Part shown: piece by piece, positions 1 through 6,554 of the stretch
How the letters are laid out: each line of letters begins with the position of its first letter
Numbering within the stretch: position 1 is the stretch's first letter
DNA from: JALYNX01 sp035292605
Lineage (GTDB): Bacteria > Actinomycetota > Acidimicrobiia > Spongiisociales > ZC4RG35
DNA length: 28,263 nucleotides
Direction of reading: 5' to 3'
Assembly (NCBI GenBank): GCA_035292605.1
Contig: DATDPT010000150.1
Span: 1-28,263, forward strand
The notes under the pieces: model-generated
Told to the model about the DNA's origin: nothing
Database searches by the model: none
The model's input: only the letters and a program-made list of their open reading frames with translations
Translations under genes and position numbers: made by a program

Positions 1-336
1 GACGCCGGGTTCGAAGTCATCTACTCCGGTCTCCATCAGACCCCGGCCCAGATCGCCGAGACCGCCGTCCAAGAGGATGTCGACGCGGTCGGCCTTTCAT
101 CCCTCTCCGGGGCGCATCGCACTCTGTTCCCCCAGGTGGTCACCGAGTTGGCGTCGCGGCAGGCCTCGGACATCATCGTTTTCGGCGGTGGGGTGATCCC
201 GGATGCCGACATCGCCGATCTGGTCGAGGCCGGGCTGGCGACGGTGTTCACTCCAGGGACTCCGCTCGATGAGATCACCGACTGGGTCGATGCCAACGTC
301 CCGTCACGCGCCCATTTCGAAAAGGGAAGCTCTTGA
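1..336 (+). CDS. Methylmalonyl-CoA mutase cobalamin-binding (C-terminal) domain, 5' end outside window
   Basis: The reading frame is open from base 1 and ends at TGA 334-336, giving 111 residues of a B12-binding domain. Visible family features are the opening DAGFEVIYSGLHQTP, the GLSSLSGAH segment, and the FGGGVIPDADI and FTPGTPLDEI segments near the end; these belong to the Rossmann-like domain that holds the lower face of adenosylcobalamin in methylmalonyl-CoA mutase and related acyl-CoA mutases. The DxHxxG motif that supplies the cobalt-ligating histidine would lie just upstream and is not visible. It could be the C-terminus of a full mutase or a stand-alone small subunit of about 135 residues; the window cannot tell. 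Its stop overlaps the TTG start of sucC by 4 nt, implying co-transcription. That fits biochemically, because the mutase makes succinyl-CoA, the substrate of SucCD. Confidence 0.88.
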   Translation, partial: DAGFEVIYSGLHQTPAQIAETAVQEDVDAVGLSSLSGAHRTLFPQVVTELASRQASDIIVFGGGVIPDADIADLVEAGLATVFTPGTPLDEITDWVDANVPSRAHFEKGSS

Positions 337-1556
337 AGATCCACGAGTACCAGGCGAAACAGCTGATGGCGGCCCGAGGTATCCCGGTGCCCCTGGGCCG
401 GGTGGTGGTCACCGTGGACGAGGCGGTTGCTGCGGTGCGGCCGTTGATCGAAGAGTCGGGCAATCCGGTGGTGGTCCTCAAGTCCCAGATCCACGCCGGG
501 GGGCGGGGTAAGGGCACCTTCATCGAGCACCCCGATATCCGGGGAGTCAGTGTCATCACCGACGGCATCGAGGGTGGGCCCGCGGCAGCCGAGCAAAAGG
601 TTCGGGAGCTGGCGTCGAAGATGCTGGGATCGACGCTGGTCACCATCCAGACCGGCGAGGAGGGCAAAGTCGTGAACCGCCTCTACCTGGAGCAGGGGAT
701 CGACATCGATCGCGAGCTCTACCTCGCGGTGCTGCTCGACCGAGCCGTGGGCCGAAACATCGTGATGGTCTCGACCGAAGGCGGGATGGACATCGAGAAG
801 GTGGCCGAGGAGACGCCGGAGCGGATCCTGAGAGAAGAGGTGGACCCGGCGTTCGGGTTTGCCGATTTCCAGGCCAATGAGCTGGCCCATGAGCTTGGCC
901 TCCGCGGGGATGCTGCTGCCAACTTCGGGCCATTCGTCAAGGCCATTGTGGCGGCGGCCACCGATCTCGACACCGAGCTGATCGAGATCAACCCCCTGGT
1001 CGTCACCACCGAGGGCAAGGTCATCGCCCTCGACGGGAAGATGGGATTCGACGACAACGCTCTCTTTCGTCATCCCGATGTGGCGGCGATGCGTGATGAG
1101 AGCGAAGAGGAGCCGGCCGAGATCGCGGCTCGGGATGCCGGGCTCAACTACATCAAGCTCGAGGGCACCATCGGCTGTCTGGTCAACGGGGCGGGATTGG
1201 CGATGGCGACGATGGACACCATCAAGCACGTCGGAGGAGAGCCGGCCAACTTCCTCGACGTCGGGGGCGGCGCCGATGCCGACCAGGTGGCAACCGGCTT
1301 CCAGATCATCACCAGTGACCCCAACGTGAAGGGGATCTTCGTCAACATCTTCGGGGGGATCATGCGCTGTGACGTGATCGCAACCGGAATCGTGGAAGCG
1401 GTGGAGCGGGTGGGCCTGCAAGTCCCGCTCGTGGTGAGGCTGGAGGGCACCAACGTCGAATTGGGCAAGCAGATCCTCAGAGATTCCGGGCTCGACCTGG
1501 TGGCGGCCGACAACCTGCGCGACGGCGCCGAGAAGATCCTGGAACTGACCCGATGA
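333..1556 (+). CDS. sucC: Succinyl-CoA synthetase (ADP-forming) subunit beta
   Basis: This 407-residue ATP-grasp subunit forms the nucleotide-binding half of succinyl-CoA synthetase, which interconverts succinyl-CoA and succinate with substrate-level ATP or GTP formation in the TCA cycle. The N-terminus MKIHEYQAKQLMAARGIPVP is diagnostic. HAGGRGK (about residues 53-59) lies in the ATP-grasp region, EINPLVV binds metal, and GGIMRCDVIA near the end belongs to the C-terminal CoA-ligase domain that contacts SucD. The length is slightly above the roughly 390 residues usual for the family. The start is TTG at 333, overlapping the upstream TGA as TTGA; no better in-frame start precedes the conserved N-terminus. 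Its own stop overlaps the sucD ATG (ATGA), so the two subunits are probably translationally coupled. Confidence 0.97.
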   Translation: MKIHEYQAKQLMAARGIPVPLGRVVVTVDEAVAAVRPLIEESGNPVVVLKSQIHAGGRGKGTFIEHPDIRGVSVITDGIEGGPAAAEQKVRELASKMLGSTLVTIQTGEEGKVVNRLYLEQGIDIDRELYLAVLLDRAVGRNIVMVSTEGGMDIEKVAEETPERILREEVDPAFGFADFQANELAHELGLRGDAAANFGPFVKAIVAAATDLDTELIEINPLVVTTEGKVIALDGKMGFDDNALFRHPDVAAMRDESEEEPAEIAARDAGLNYIKLEGTIGCLVNGAGLAMATMDTIKHVGGEPANFLDVGGGADADQVATGFQIITSDPNVKGIFVNIFGGIMRCDVIATGIVEAVERVGLQVPLVVRLEGTNVELGKQILRDSGLDLVAADNLRDGAEKILELTR

Positions 1557-2476
1557 GCATTCTGGTCGACAAATCCACCAGGGTGCTGGTTCAGGGTCTG
1601 GGCAAGACCGGTCAGTTCCACACCGACAAAGCCATCGCCTATGGCACCCAGCTGGTGGCCGGGGTCCATCCATCAAGGGCGGACACGGTTTTTCATTTCG
1701 AAGGTGAGACCGATCATTCCGGCGTTCCCGGGCGTGATGACCACTACTCGGTCGACCTTCCGGTGTTCGCCACCGTCAAGGAGGCGGTGGCAGCCACCGG
1801 CGCGAACGCCTCAGCGATCTACGTTCCCCCGCCTTTCGCGGCCGACGCCATCATGGAGGCCGCCGCCGCCGGTCTCGACCTGGCGGTGGCGATCACCGAA
1901 GGGATCCCGGTAGCGGACATGATCCGGGCCAAGCGCTACTTGTCTGACAAGAAGACCCGTCTCGTCGGGCCCAATTGCCCGGGTGTGATCACTCCTGGCG
2001 AGTGCAAGATCGGGATCATGCCCGGCTACATCCACACACGGGGCCGGGTCGGGGTGATCTCACGGTCGGGAACCTTGACCTACGAGGCGGTCCATCAGCT
2101 CACCCTGCTCGGCCTCGGCCAGACCACCGCAGTGGGGATCGGTGGCGACCCGGTGAACGGGACCAATTTCGTCGATGTTCTCCGGCTGTTCCAGGACGAT
2201 CCGGAGACCGAGGGTGTGGTCATGATCGGTGAGATCGGCGGCACCGCCGAGGAGGAGGCTGCGGAATTCGTGGCGTCGAGCATGACCAAGCCGGTTGCCG
2301 GCTTCATCGCCGGCACCAGCGCCCCCTCCGGGAAGCGGATGGGTCATGCCGGCGCCATCGTCTCAGGTGGCCGGGGAACGGCCGCGGCCAAGATCGAGGC
2401 GATGACTGCCGCCGGGATCGTGGTTGCCACCACCCCCTCGGAGATGGGTGAGGCGATGCTCCGTGCCCTCGGCTGA
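1553..2476 (+). CDS. sucD: Succinyl-CoA synthetase subunit alpha
   Basis: This 307-residue subunit carries the phosphohistidine and CoA site of succinyl-CoA synthetase. The active-site histidine is His265 in KRMGHAGAIVSGGRGTA. Other conserved segments are GPNCPGVITPGECKIGIMPG (about 139-158), SRSGTLTYEAV (170-180), GIGGDPVNGTNF (195-206) and GEIGGTAEEEAAEF. An oddity lies in residues 38-70: where E. coli SucD has a short TPGKGG-type CoA-loop motif, this protein has a longer His/Asp-rich stretch (HPSRADTVFHFEGETDHSG and on), about 15 residues more. The nucleotide-loop region near residue 15 (QGLGKTGQFH) is one residue shorter than in E. coli. The rest is orthodox, so I expect a functional enzyme. 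Its 3' end overlaps the next gene's GTG by 14 nt. Confidence 0.96.
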   Translation: MSILVDKSTRVLVQGLGKTGQFHTDKAIAYGTQLVAGVHPSRADTVFHFEGETDHSGVPGRDDHYSVDLPVFATVKEAVAATGANASAIYVPPPFAADAIMEAAAAGLDLAVAITEGIPVADMIRAKRYLSDKKTRLVGPNCPGVITPGECKIGIMPGYIHTRGRVGVISRSGTLTYEAVHQLTLLGLGQTTAVGIGGDPVNGTNFVDVLRLFQDDPETEGVVMIGEIGGTAEEEAAEFVASSMTKPVAGFIAGTSAPSGKRMGHAGAIVSGGRGTAAAKIEAMTAAGIVVATTPSEMGEAMLRALG

Positions 2477-3119
2477 GCGAGAGTCGATTCGCTCCGAGGC
2501 CTTGAGAATCTTCGAACTGGCGAACCGGGACTTGCAGCGTCCGGTTCTCCAGTACCCGGGGTGGTCGATGGCCGACCTGGTGGCCCATGTCGCTTCGGTC
2601 CATGGCCGCACCACCATCATTTGTGTCGATTTGGCCCAGGAACGGGTCTCCGGGCCTCGATTGCCGCTTCATGGCAATGTGTCGCGATGGTTCGAGCAGA
2701 CCTTGGCTTCGATGCTGGAAGCTCTGGCGAGCACCGACCACGAGGCCGTGGTCTGGGGGTTTGGCTCTCGCCCCACCGTCGGGTTCTGGCAGCGCCGGAT
2801 GTTGATCGAGACCGGAGTTCATCGTTGGGATGCCGAGCAGTCCTGGGACGAGGAACGTCCGCTGCTGGATGAGGTGGCGGTGGCCGGTCTCGACGAGTTC
2901 CCCGACATGTGGCTGCCCAGGCTCCCTGTGGTGCCGACGATCTCGATGATCGCCACCGACCTCGACCGCACCTGGGTCTTCGGCGAGGGTGAGCCGGTGA
3001 CGGGTATCGAGGGCACCGCTTCGGAGCTCTATCTGCGGCTCATGTCCCGCCCCGGGGTCGAGCTGCCCGGCGAGTGGGCGGCTGCCGTCGACGCCCTGGA
3101 GCCTCCGCCAAAGCGGTAG
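2463..3119 (+). CDS. MDMPI/TIGR03083-type putative mycothiol-dependent enzyme
   Basis: The protein is 218 residues from GTG 2463, a start inside the last codons of sucD; an ATG at 2424 is also in frame but would overlap sucD by more than 50 nt. The N-terminal four-helix DinB-like half shows the family pattern, with the PGWSMADLVAHVASVHG segment carrying candidate metal histidines (His42, His47) and ETGVHRWDAE carrying His120. The C-terminal half resembles the small MDMPI C-terminal domain. Proteins of this group are metal-dependent transferases or isomerases using mycothiol as cofactor; the substrate cannot be read from the sequence. Mycothiol is an actinobacterial thiol, so the gene supports that lineage. 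It is the last gene of the sucCD run and is convergent with the PadR gene. Confidence 0.78.
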   Translation: MPSAERESIRSEALRIFELANRDLQRPVLQYPGWSMADLVAHVASVHGRTTIICVDLAQERVSGPRLPLHGNVSRWFEQTLASMLEALASTDHEAVVWGFGSRPTVGFWQRRMLIETGVHRWDAEQSWDEERPLLDEVAVAGLDEFPDMWLPRLPVVPTISMIATDLDRTWVFGEGEPVTGIEGTASELYLRLMSRPGVELPGEWAAAVDALEPPPKR

Positions 3120-3170
3120 GCGGTGTCCCCTGGGGATGGCTGCTGATCCTGTCTCTCGAGCGCACACCTC

Positions 3171-3890
3171 TTATGGGCGACGCGGTTCAGACGCCCTCAT
3201 GTTGGAATGCCGGACGGAGATGGCCTCTAATCGCCGCCTCGTCGCTGGAGTGAGTTGGGGTTCTGTGGCGTCGGTCCAAGTGCGCGTTTCTTCAGCTGTT
3301 GTAGTGAAGAACCCGTCGAGTTCGGCGAGAAGTCGCGTCGTAATGTCGATAGCAAGCGCGATGACGTGAAGTCGCTCCGGGTATTGGGGCCGTCCGTTGG
3401 ATTCCAAACGCTCCTGGCCTGGCCCTCCGACTCCTTGCTCGAGCATGTTGAGTGGGCCGCCCTTTCCGAGGTATTCGTCGACGATGTCGACCAATTCGCC
3501 AAGCATTCTCCGGGCTGCCTGGGCGGTGGCTTCCATTGACGCAGTGAGGTCGGCCGTGCTGCCTTGATCTGCGTAGAAGAGCCGAAGTACTCCTTCAATC
3601 TCGAAATGCGGCTCTTCAGGTTCGGTTGCCAGCCATTGGCTCAGCGCGGCGCGTCCTCTCGCGGTGATGGTGTAGCGCTTCCGGGTGCGCTGGCCAGCTG
3701 GTTCGTCGTCAACCGTCGCCCAGCCCATCTCGACCAGACGTTTCTGCTCCCGATACAGGTGACCCTCTGACGATGACCACACGTACCGGAGGCTCCTCCG
3801 CAACTGATGCGTCAGCTCATAACCAGTCCAGGACCGGACAGCGAGCAGACCGAGCAGGCCGTACGTAGTGGGGGGCACCTTGTCTACCAC
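3171..3890 (-). CDS. PadR-family transcriptional regulator
   Basis: This 239-residue protein opens with a PadR-type winged helix: TTYGLLGLLAVRSWTGYEL, then the recognition-helix region around HQLRRSLRYVWSSSEGHLY, and the wing KRYTITARGRAALSQWLA at about residues 70-90. The rest is the helical C-terminal region through which PadR (Vir type) proteins dimerise. PadR proteins are usually repressors that bind palindromes and often sense small phenolics or drugs. The start is GTG 3888-3890; there is no Shine-Dalgarno, but TAGTAT (minus strand, 3902-3897) lies 6 nt upstream, so the mRNA is probably leaderless. The promoter is embedded in the palindrome at 3897-3921, so autorepression is likely. The divergent partner encodes a VOC-fold protein, the likely target gene. 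Base composition is less GC-rich than in the flanking core genes. Confidence 0.9.
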   Translation of the reverse strand: MVDKVPPTTYGLLGLLAVRSWTGYELTHQLRRSLRYVWSSSEGHLYREQKRLVEMGWATVDDEPAGQRTRKRYTITARGRAALSQWLATEPEEPHFEIEGVLRLFYADQGSTADLTASMEATAQAARRMLGELVDIVDEYLGKGGPLNMLEQGVGGPGQERLESNGRPQYPERLHVIALAIDITTRLLAELDGFFTTTAEETRTWTDATEPQLTPATRRRLEAISVRHSNMRASEPRRP

Positions 3891-3896
3891 CCTTCG

Positions 3897-3921
3897 ATAC
3901 TACTCTCATTATGAGTAGTAT
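3897..3921. promoter_or_regulatory. 25-bp palindromic operator with two divergent -10 boxes (PadR/VOC)
   Basis: ATACTACTC (3897-3905) and GAGTAGTAT (3913-3921) are perfect 9-bp inverted repeats around a 7-bp spacer. Each half-site contains a TAGTAT hexamer reading outward: plus strand 3916-3921 and minus strand 3902-3897. These look like the -10 boxes of the VOC and PadR transcripts. A dimeric PadR protein bound here would cover both. No convincing -35 boxes are visible. Assignment of PadR as the binder is inferred from adjacency. Confidence 0.72.
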
Positions 3922-3991
3922 CCTTCCTTGTGATCAAAGGGGTAACTCTGCAAGAAAAGTGGAGTCCGGGTCGGATTGGAGAATCAGAGAC

Positions 3992-4513
3992 GTGGGCGTA
4001 GGGACGCTTCGCTGCGTCGTGATCAACGTCACCGACCTGCAACTCGCCTACGAGTTCTGGGGTGCCGTCACCGGCCTCGAAGTGATCGGCTCTGAAACGG
4101 GCTGGCACGACTGGCTCGGGTATCTCGGTACCAGAGATCCTTGGAAGCACGAGGTCATCCTCCAACGCGTCGACACTTCTCCGCTAGAGATCCAGGCACC
4201 CAATCCAGAGAAGCCAAACCAAGTGCACATCGACATCACCCCGAATGACGGCATCGACCAGGCAATCAGAGACATCGTCGAGCTGGGTGGCAGAGTCAAA
4301 AAGGCACCGAGTCTCTATCCCCGACCCGGTTCACACGGAGATCACCGGCCACTCATCGATTGGGCAGTTATGCAAGACCCATTCGGCAACGAGTTTTGCC
4401 TGGTCGACGAACTGACACTCGAGCAATCACATGCGGCCATGGCAGCAGTCGACGCAACCACAGACCACGAATGGCGCACCGCCGCAGGAGTCACTGGCCC
4501 AGCCCGAACATAA
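3992..4513 (+). CDS. VOC-superfamily (glyoxalase/dioxygenase-fold) protein
   Basis: The protein is 173 residues from GTG 3992, which has GGAGA at 3978-3982, 9 nt upstream. An in-frame ATG at 3911 lies inside the operator and upstream of the likely transcription start, so I rejected it. The paired beta-alpha-beta-beta-beta modules of the vicinal-oxygen-chelate fold are visible: TLRCVVINVTDLQLAYEFWG at the N-terminus, QVHIDITPND in the middle (candidate metal histidine), and MQDPFGNEFCLVDEL near the C-terminus (candidate metal glutamate). Members include dioxygenases, glyoxalase I and resistance proteins that sequester antibiotics. The substrate is unknown. Divergent pairing with a PadR regulator suggests an inducible detoxification role. 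A short leaderless ORF may precede it (see findings). Confidence 0.8.
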   Translation: MGVGTLRCVVINVTDLQLAYEFWGAVTGLEVIGSETGWHDWLGYLGTRDPWKHEVILQRVDTSPLEIQAPNPEKPNQVHIDITPNDGIDQAIRDIVELGGRVKKAPSLYPRPGSHGDHRPLIDWAVMQDPFGNEFCLVDELTLEQSHAAMAAVDATTDHEWRTAAGVTGPART

Positions 4514-4551
4514 CGCCTAAGCAGTCGAAGACCCGGTTACGACGCTTGGGT
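4514..4551. terminator. Possible weak bidirectional hairpin between convergent genes
   Basis: CCTAAGC (4516-4522) can pair with GCTTGGG (4544-4550), including one G-U pair, across a 21-nt loop between the VOC and DUF169 stop codons. There is no U-run on either side, so termination is only suggested by position. Confidence 0.25.
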
Positions 4552-5262
4552 TCAGAACCTCGCCAGGTCGGCCTCGGCGTAGACCGCCACCGCTTTGTCG
4601 GCCCGGCACACCCCTCGTAGGGCATCGGCCAGCTCGGAGACCCGGCCCCCGGGGACGGCCACGGTCAGCTCGTCGTCACCCATCCCGGTTCTCGCCCGTG
4701 ACAAGGCACAGCCCATCGAGGCGGCGATCACCCCGGTGTCGGCTGCCCGGGGCAGGATCTGGCATTGGGGCTTGCCCGACCACTCCACTTCGACCGCGTC
4801 GTTGATCTCCATCATCTGACGGGGGGTCACCCGCAGCAGCACAACATCGGGCATCGACTTGGCCTCGGAGAGCGGCCCGTAACGGACGCCCTTGGGCCGG
4901 CGGGAGAGTGCGGCCACCCCGCCGAACGCCTCCATGGTCACCCAACCGACATCGAGAAGGGCGGCCACGTCGCTCTTGTCGAGGATGTCGGCGGCCTCGG
5001 CGAAACCATGGGTGAACCTACCCACCGAGCAGTTGCCGTGGTCCTCGGCGACAGTGTCGAAGGTGGACCCATGCGCATGCATCCAGAACACGCAGGGCGC
5101 GGCGGCCCGACCCGACCGCCCGTCCTCGGTCGGCTCTGACATCGGCTCGGCGAAACGGGGCACCCCGTTGTTGGGCACCTCATCGTGGAAGGTGATGGCT
5201 ATCGGTGAGTGTTCGAGCCCGAGCAGGGTGGTCAGCGCATCGGAGTCGGCAGAGAAGCTCAA
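4552..5262 (-). CDS. DUF169-family protein
   Basis: This 236-residue protein matches the DUF169 (COG2043) pattern: an N-terminal LGLEHSPIAITFHDEVP segment, PCVFWMHAHG with the conserved cysteine, EDHGNCSVGRFTHGF with a second Cys motif, then LRVTPRQMMEINDAVEVEWSG and a late GCALSRARTGMGDDELTVAVPGGR stretch. The biochemical role of the family is not established; cysteine conservation has led to suggestions of redox or metal binding. The start is TTG 5260-5262, preceded by AAAGGA at 5268-5273. A TAGGTT hexamer further upstream (minus strand, about 5294-5289) is a plausible -10 box. The gene stands alone: it converges on the VOC gene, and a 350-bp gene-poor region lies behind it. Confidence 0.82.
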   Translation of the reverse strand: MSFSADSDALTTLLGLEHSPIAITFHDEVPNNGVPRFAEPMSEPTEDGRSGRAAAPCVFWMHAHGSTFDTVAEDHGNCSVGRFTHGFAEAADILDKSDVAALLDVGWVTMEAFGGVAALSRRPKGVRYGPLSEAKSMPDVVLLRVTPRQMMEINDAVEVEWSGKPQCQILPRAADTGVIAASMGCALSRARTGMGDDELTVAVPGGRVSELADALRGVCRADKAVAVYAEADLARF

Positions 5263-5613
5263 AGCGGTCCTTTCGAGGTTGTGGCCAAACCTAGCGCATG
5301 GTCGAGGGGCCGAAATCCGGCTGAACCATCCACGTTTTCCCGATCACATCCGTAGGCAAGACCACGGTCTTGCCTGAGGCACGGCGCTACTTCTGCTGGA
5401 TCGTGGAACCAGCCTTTTGGGGGGCCGCCACTCCGGGCGAGCTTGCGCACAATGCCAGTTCTCGGGTCTGGTTTGATTGAGTGTTCGAGTCTTGCTCTGC
5501 GTGATTGTGCGTTTGTTGACCGGACCGTTCTTGACGAGATGACAGTGCTCCGATGTTCCGGATCGGGCGCCTCCCGAGCCTCATCGCGGTGGGATCACTA
5601 GAATCAGGCCACC
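5263..5613. other. Gene-poor region of about 350 bp, less GC-rich
   Basis: I see no credible coding frame here. The open frames are short, Arg/Ser-rich on the minus strand, and lack family features. The stretch holds the DUF169 promoter region at its left end, an inverted repeat at 5354-5375, and a possible promoter for the small ORF at 5614 on its right. Composition is visibly less GC-rich than the core genes, consistent with decayed or acquired DNA. Confidence 0.5.
5354..5375. repeat. 10-bp inverted repeat, 2-nt loop
   Basis: AGGCAAGACC (5354-5363) and GGTCTTGCCT (5366-5375) are perfect inverted repeats. No U-run follows on either strand and no gene ends nearby, so an operator about 90 bp upstream of the DUF169 gene is at least as likely as a terminator. 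Confidence 0.55.
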
Positions 5614-5778
5614 GTGTGGAACTGGATCGCCTTTCTGGGCCCGCCAATACTCGTGATCGTGATCGCTCGCATTCTGCGCAAGAAACAGGTCGACATCGAC
5701 GCCGTAATTGACCACGACTATGGGGACCCTCCGGTCGGCGATTACCTTGGTCATCTCGGCGGCGGCAAGCTGGGCTGA
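5614..5778 (+). CDS. Small single-TM protein (54 aa), tentative
   Basis: This ORF begins at GTG 5614 and ends at TGA 5776-5778. The N-terminus WNWIAFLGPPILVIVIARIL is a convincing transmembrane helix (about residues 4-20), followed by the basic RKK stop-transfer sequence and an acidic, Asp/Gly-rich tail (QVDIDAVIDHDYGDPPVGDY). TAGAAT at 5599-5604 lies 9 nt before the GTG, matching the leaderless promoter arrangement of other genes in the window; there is no good Shine-Dalgarno. I recognise no family. It converges on the split membrane gene at 5840-6087. The hydrophobic and charged layout and the promoter argue for a real small protein; short length and lack of a family argue against. Confidence 0.45.
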   Translation: MWNWIAFLGPPILVIVIARILRKKQVDIDAVIDHDYGDPPVGDYLGHLGGGKLG

Positions 5779-5839
5779 GGAGATGAGCTAGCAACTCCTT
5801 GTCCGGACTCGTATTCGCATGTGAAGGTATCGAGCTTGG

Positions 5840-6087
5840 TTACTTGCGGTGCAGATCTCTGAGAATGCTCACGGCCTTCTCGGCGTCCCCTTTGGCAACC
5901 ATCCTGACACGAGCGCCTCGACCGGGGTAACCGTCTTCGAGGAGACCGGTACAAAACCCGACTTATTGGTTCCGACTGTCACTGCCCAAAAGGCCTCAGG
6001 TCGCGAAATGGGCCACAGGAGCAAGACCGCGGCCACGACAAGCCCTCCGAAGGCGACGAGCCTCAATGAGCGGTCGGCATGAACCAT
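5840..6087 (-). pseudogene. Small membrane protein split by a -1 frame change (frameshift or pseudogene)
   Basis: From ATG 6085-6087 the first frame gives a basic N-terminus, a transmembrane helix (LRLVAFGGLVVAAVLLLWP, about residues 8-26) and AFWAVTVGTNKSGF; it then degrades into low-quality sequence and stops near 5869. In the -1 frame the DNA resumes protein-like sequence, LLEDGYPGRGARVRMVAKG and then DAEKAVSILRDLHRK, ending at TAA 5840-5842. The frames join exactly at the heptamer G GGT TTT (minus strand, 5959-5953), and the -1 frame is closed by a TAA just upstream of it. Joined, the product is 82 residues with one N-terminal membrane anchor. The cause may be programmed -1 slippage, a recent mutation, or a base lost in assembly of the G/T run. 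No known family is recognised. It lies upstream of a convergent small ORF and 12 nt beyond the end of the 6100-6450 gene. Confidence 0.5.
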
Positions 6088-6099
6088 GACCGATTTCCG

Positions 6100-6450
6100 C
6101 TAGCGAAGCCTTCGAGCCAGCGACTCCAAAGACCAGGCGATGCTCCCTCGCCATAGCTTGAAGCTCTTGCGGAGCCGAGAGGCCATAGACATCGGTGGAG
6201 CAGATCGTTTGAGGTTCGGATTGTTTGCATGCCATTCCATTGCCAGGCCGGCGAGCCCTCCCGTAATGAACATGGCCAGGTGTCCGGCTTCTTCCGGAGT
6301 CAGGTGTGACGTGGCGACACAGGTGTCGCCACGCCAGAGACTGATCACAATGAAACCTGCATCGCTGTGCCAGGTCGCTCGCATCGCCGAGCGGTCACCA
6401 TCGGCGATGTACTCACTATGCCGTTCAGGAAGTTTGTGAACCTCAGCCAT
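6100..6450 (-). CDS. Hypothetical protein (116 aa)
   Basis: ATG 6448-6450 is preceded by GAGGG (complement of 6460-6464) at good spacing. The N-terminal 70 residues look like a compact domain: MAEVHKLPERHSEYIADGD, a core of beta strands (GFIVISLWRGDTCVATSHL), and a helix beginning TPEEAGHLAMFITGG. The last 35 residues are basic and probably amphipathic (RLRKSFKLWRGS). I do not recognise a named family. It is probably cytoplasmic, with no signal peptide. Codon usage looks normal for a real gene, although the region is less GC-rich. It is co-directional with the split membrane gene 12 nt downstream and divergent from lemA. Confidence 0.68.
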   Translation of the reverse strand: MAEVHKLPERHSEYIADGDRSAMRATWHSDAGFIVISLWRGDTCVATSHLTPEEAGHLAMFITGGLAGLAMEWHANNPNLKRSAPPMSMASRLRKSFKLWRGSIAWSLESLARRLR

Positions 6451-6540
6451 CGGACTGTTCCCTCGGCGGTCAACCGCGCTCGCTCGGGCCTGCCCTCGAC
6501 CCTCGCAAAAGCTACTCGACCGGGGCGGTCTGCGGAGCCC

Positions 6541-6546
6541 TAGACT
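6541..6546 (+). promoter_or_regulatory. Likely -10 box of lemA (leaderless)
   Basis: TAGACT lies 8 nt before the lemA ATG at 6555, and no Shine-Dalgarno is present. Transcription would start at or within a base or two of the start codon. No clear -35 box is seen at the usual spacing. Confidence 0.5.
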
Positions 6547-6554
6547 CCGGCAGC

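Noticed and set aside
36..1676. A 546-codon open frame on the minus strand opposite the mutase tail and sucC
   Set aside because: It is the antisense shadow of unmistakable sucC; high GC removes stop codons. Its sequence has no domain features.
3911..3991. ATG 3911 as the start of the VOC protein
   Set aside because: It lies inside the operator and upstream of the likely transcription start, and the added 27 residues do not match the fold; GTG 3992 has a Shine-Dalgarno.
5480..5530. A GTTCGAGTC string resembling a tRNA T-loop
   Set aside because: The flanking bases do not form a T-stem, and no anticodon or acceptor arm can be drawn.
5387..5794. 135-codon minus-strand frame in the gene-poor stretch
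   Set aside because: Arg/Ser-rich with no hydrophobic core or motif; it covers the more plausible small plus-strand ORF.
5849..6082. 77-codon plus-strand frame opposite the split membrane gene
   Set aside because: The minus strand gives a clean TM helix and charged helix; the plus translation looks random.
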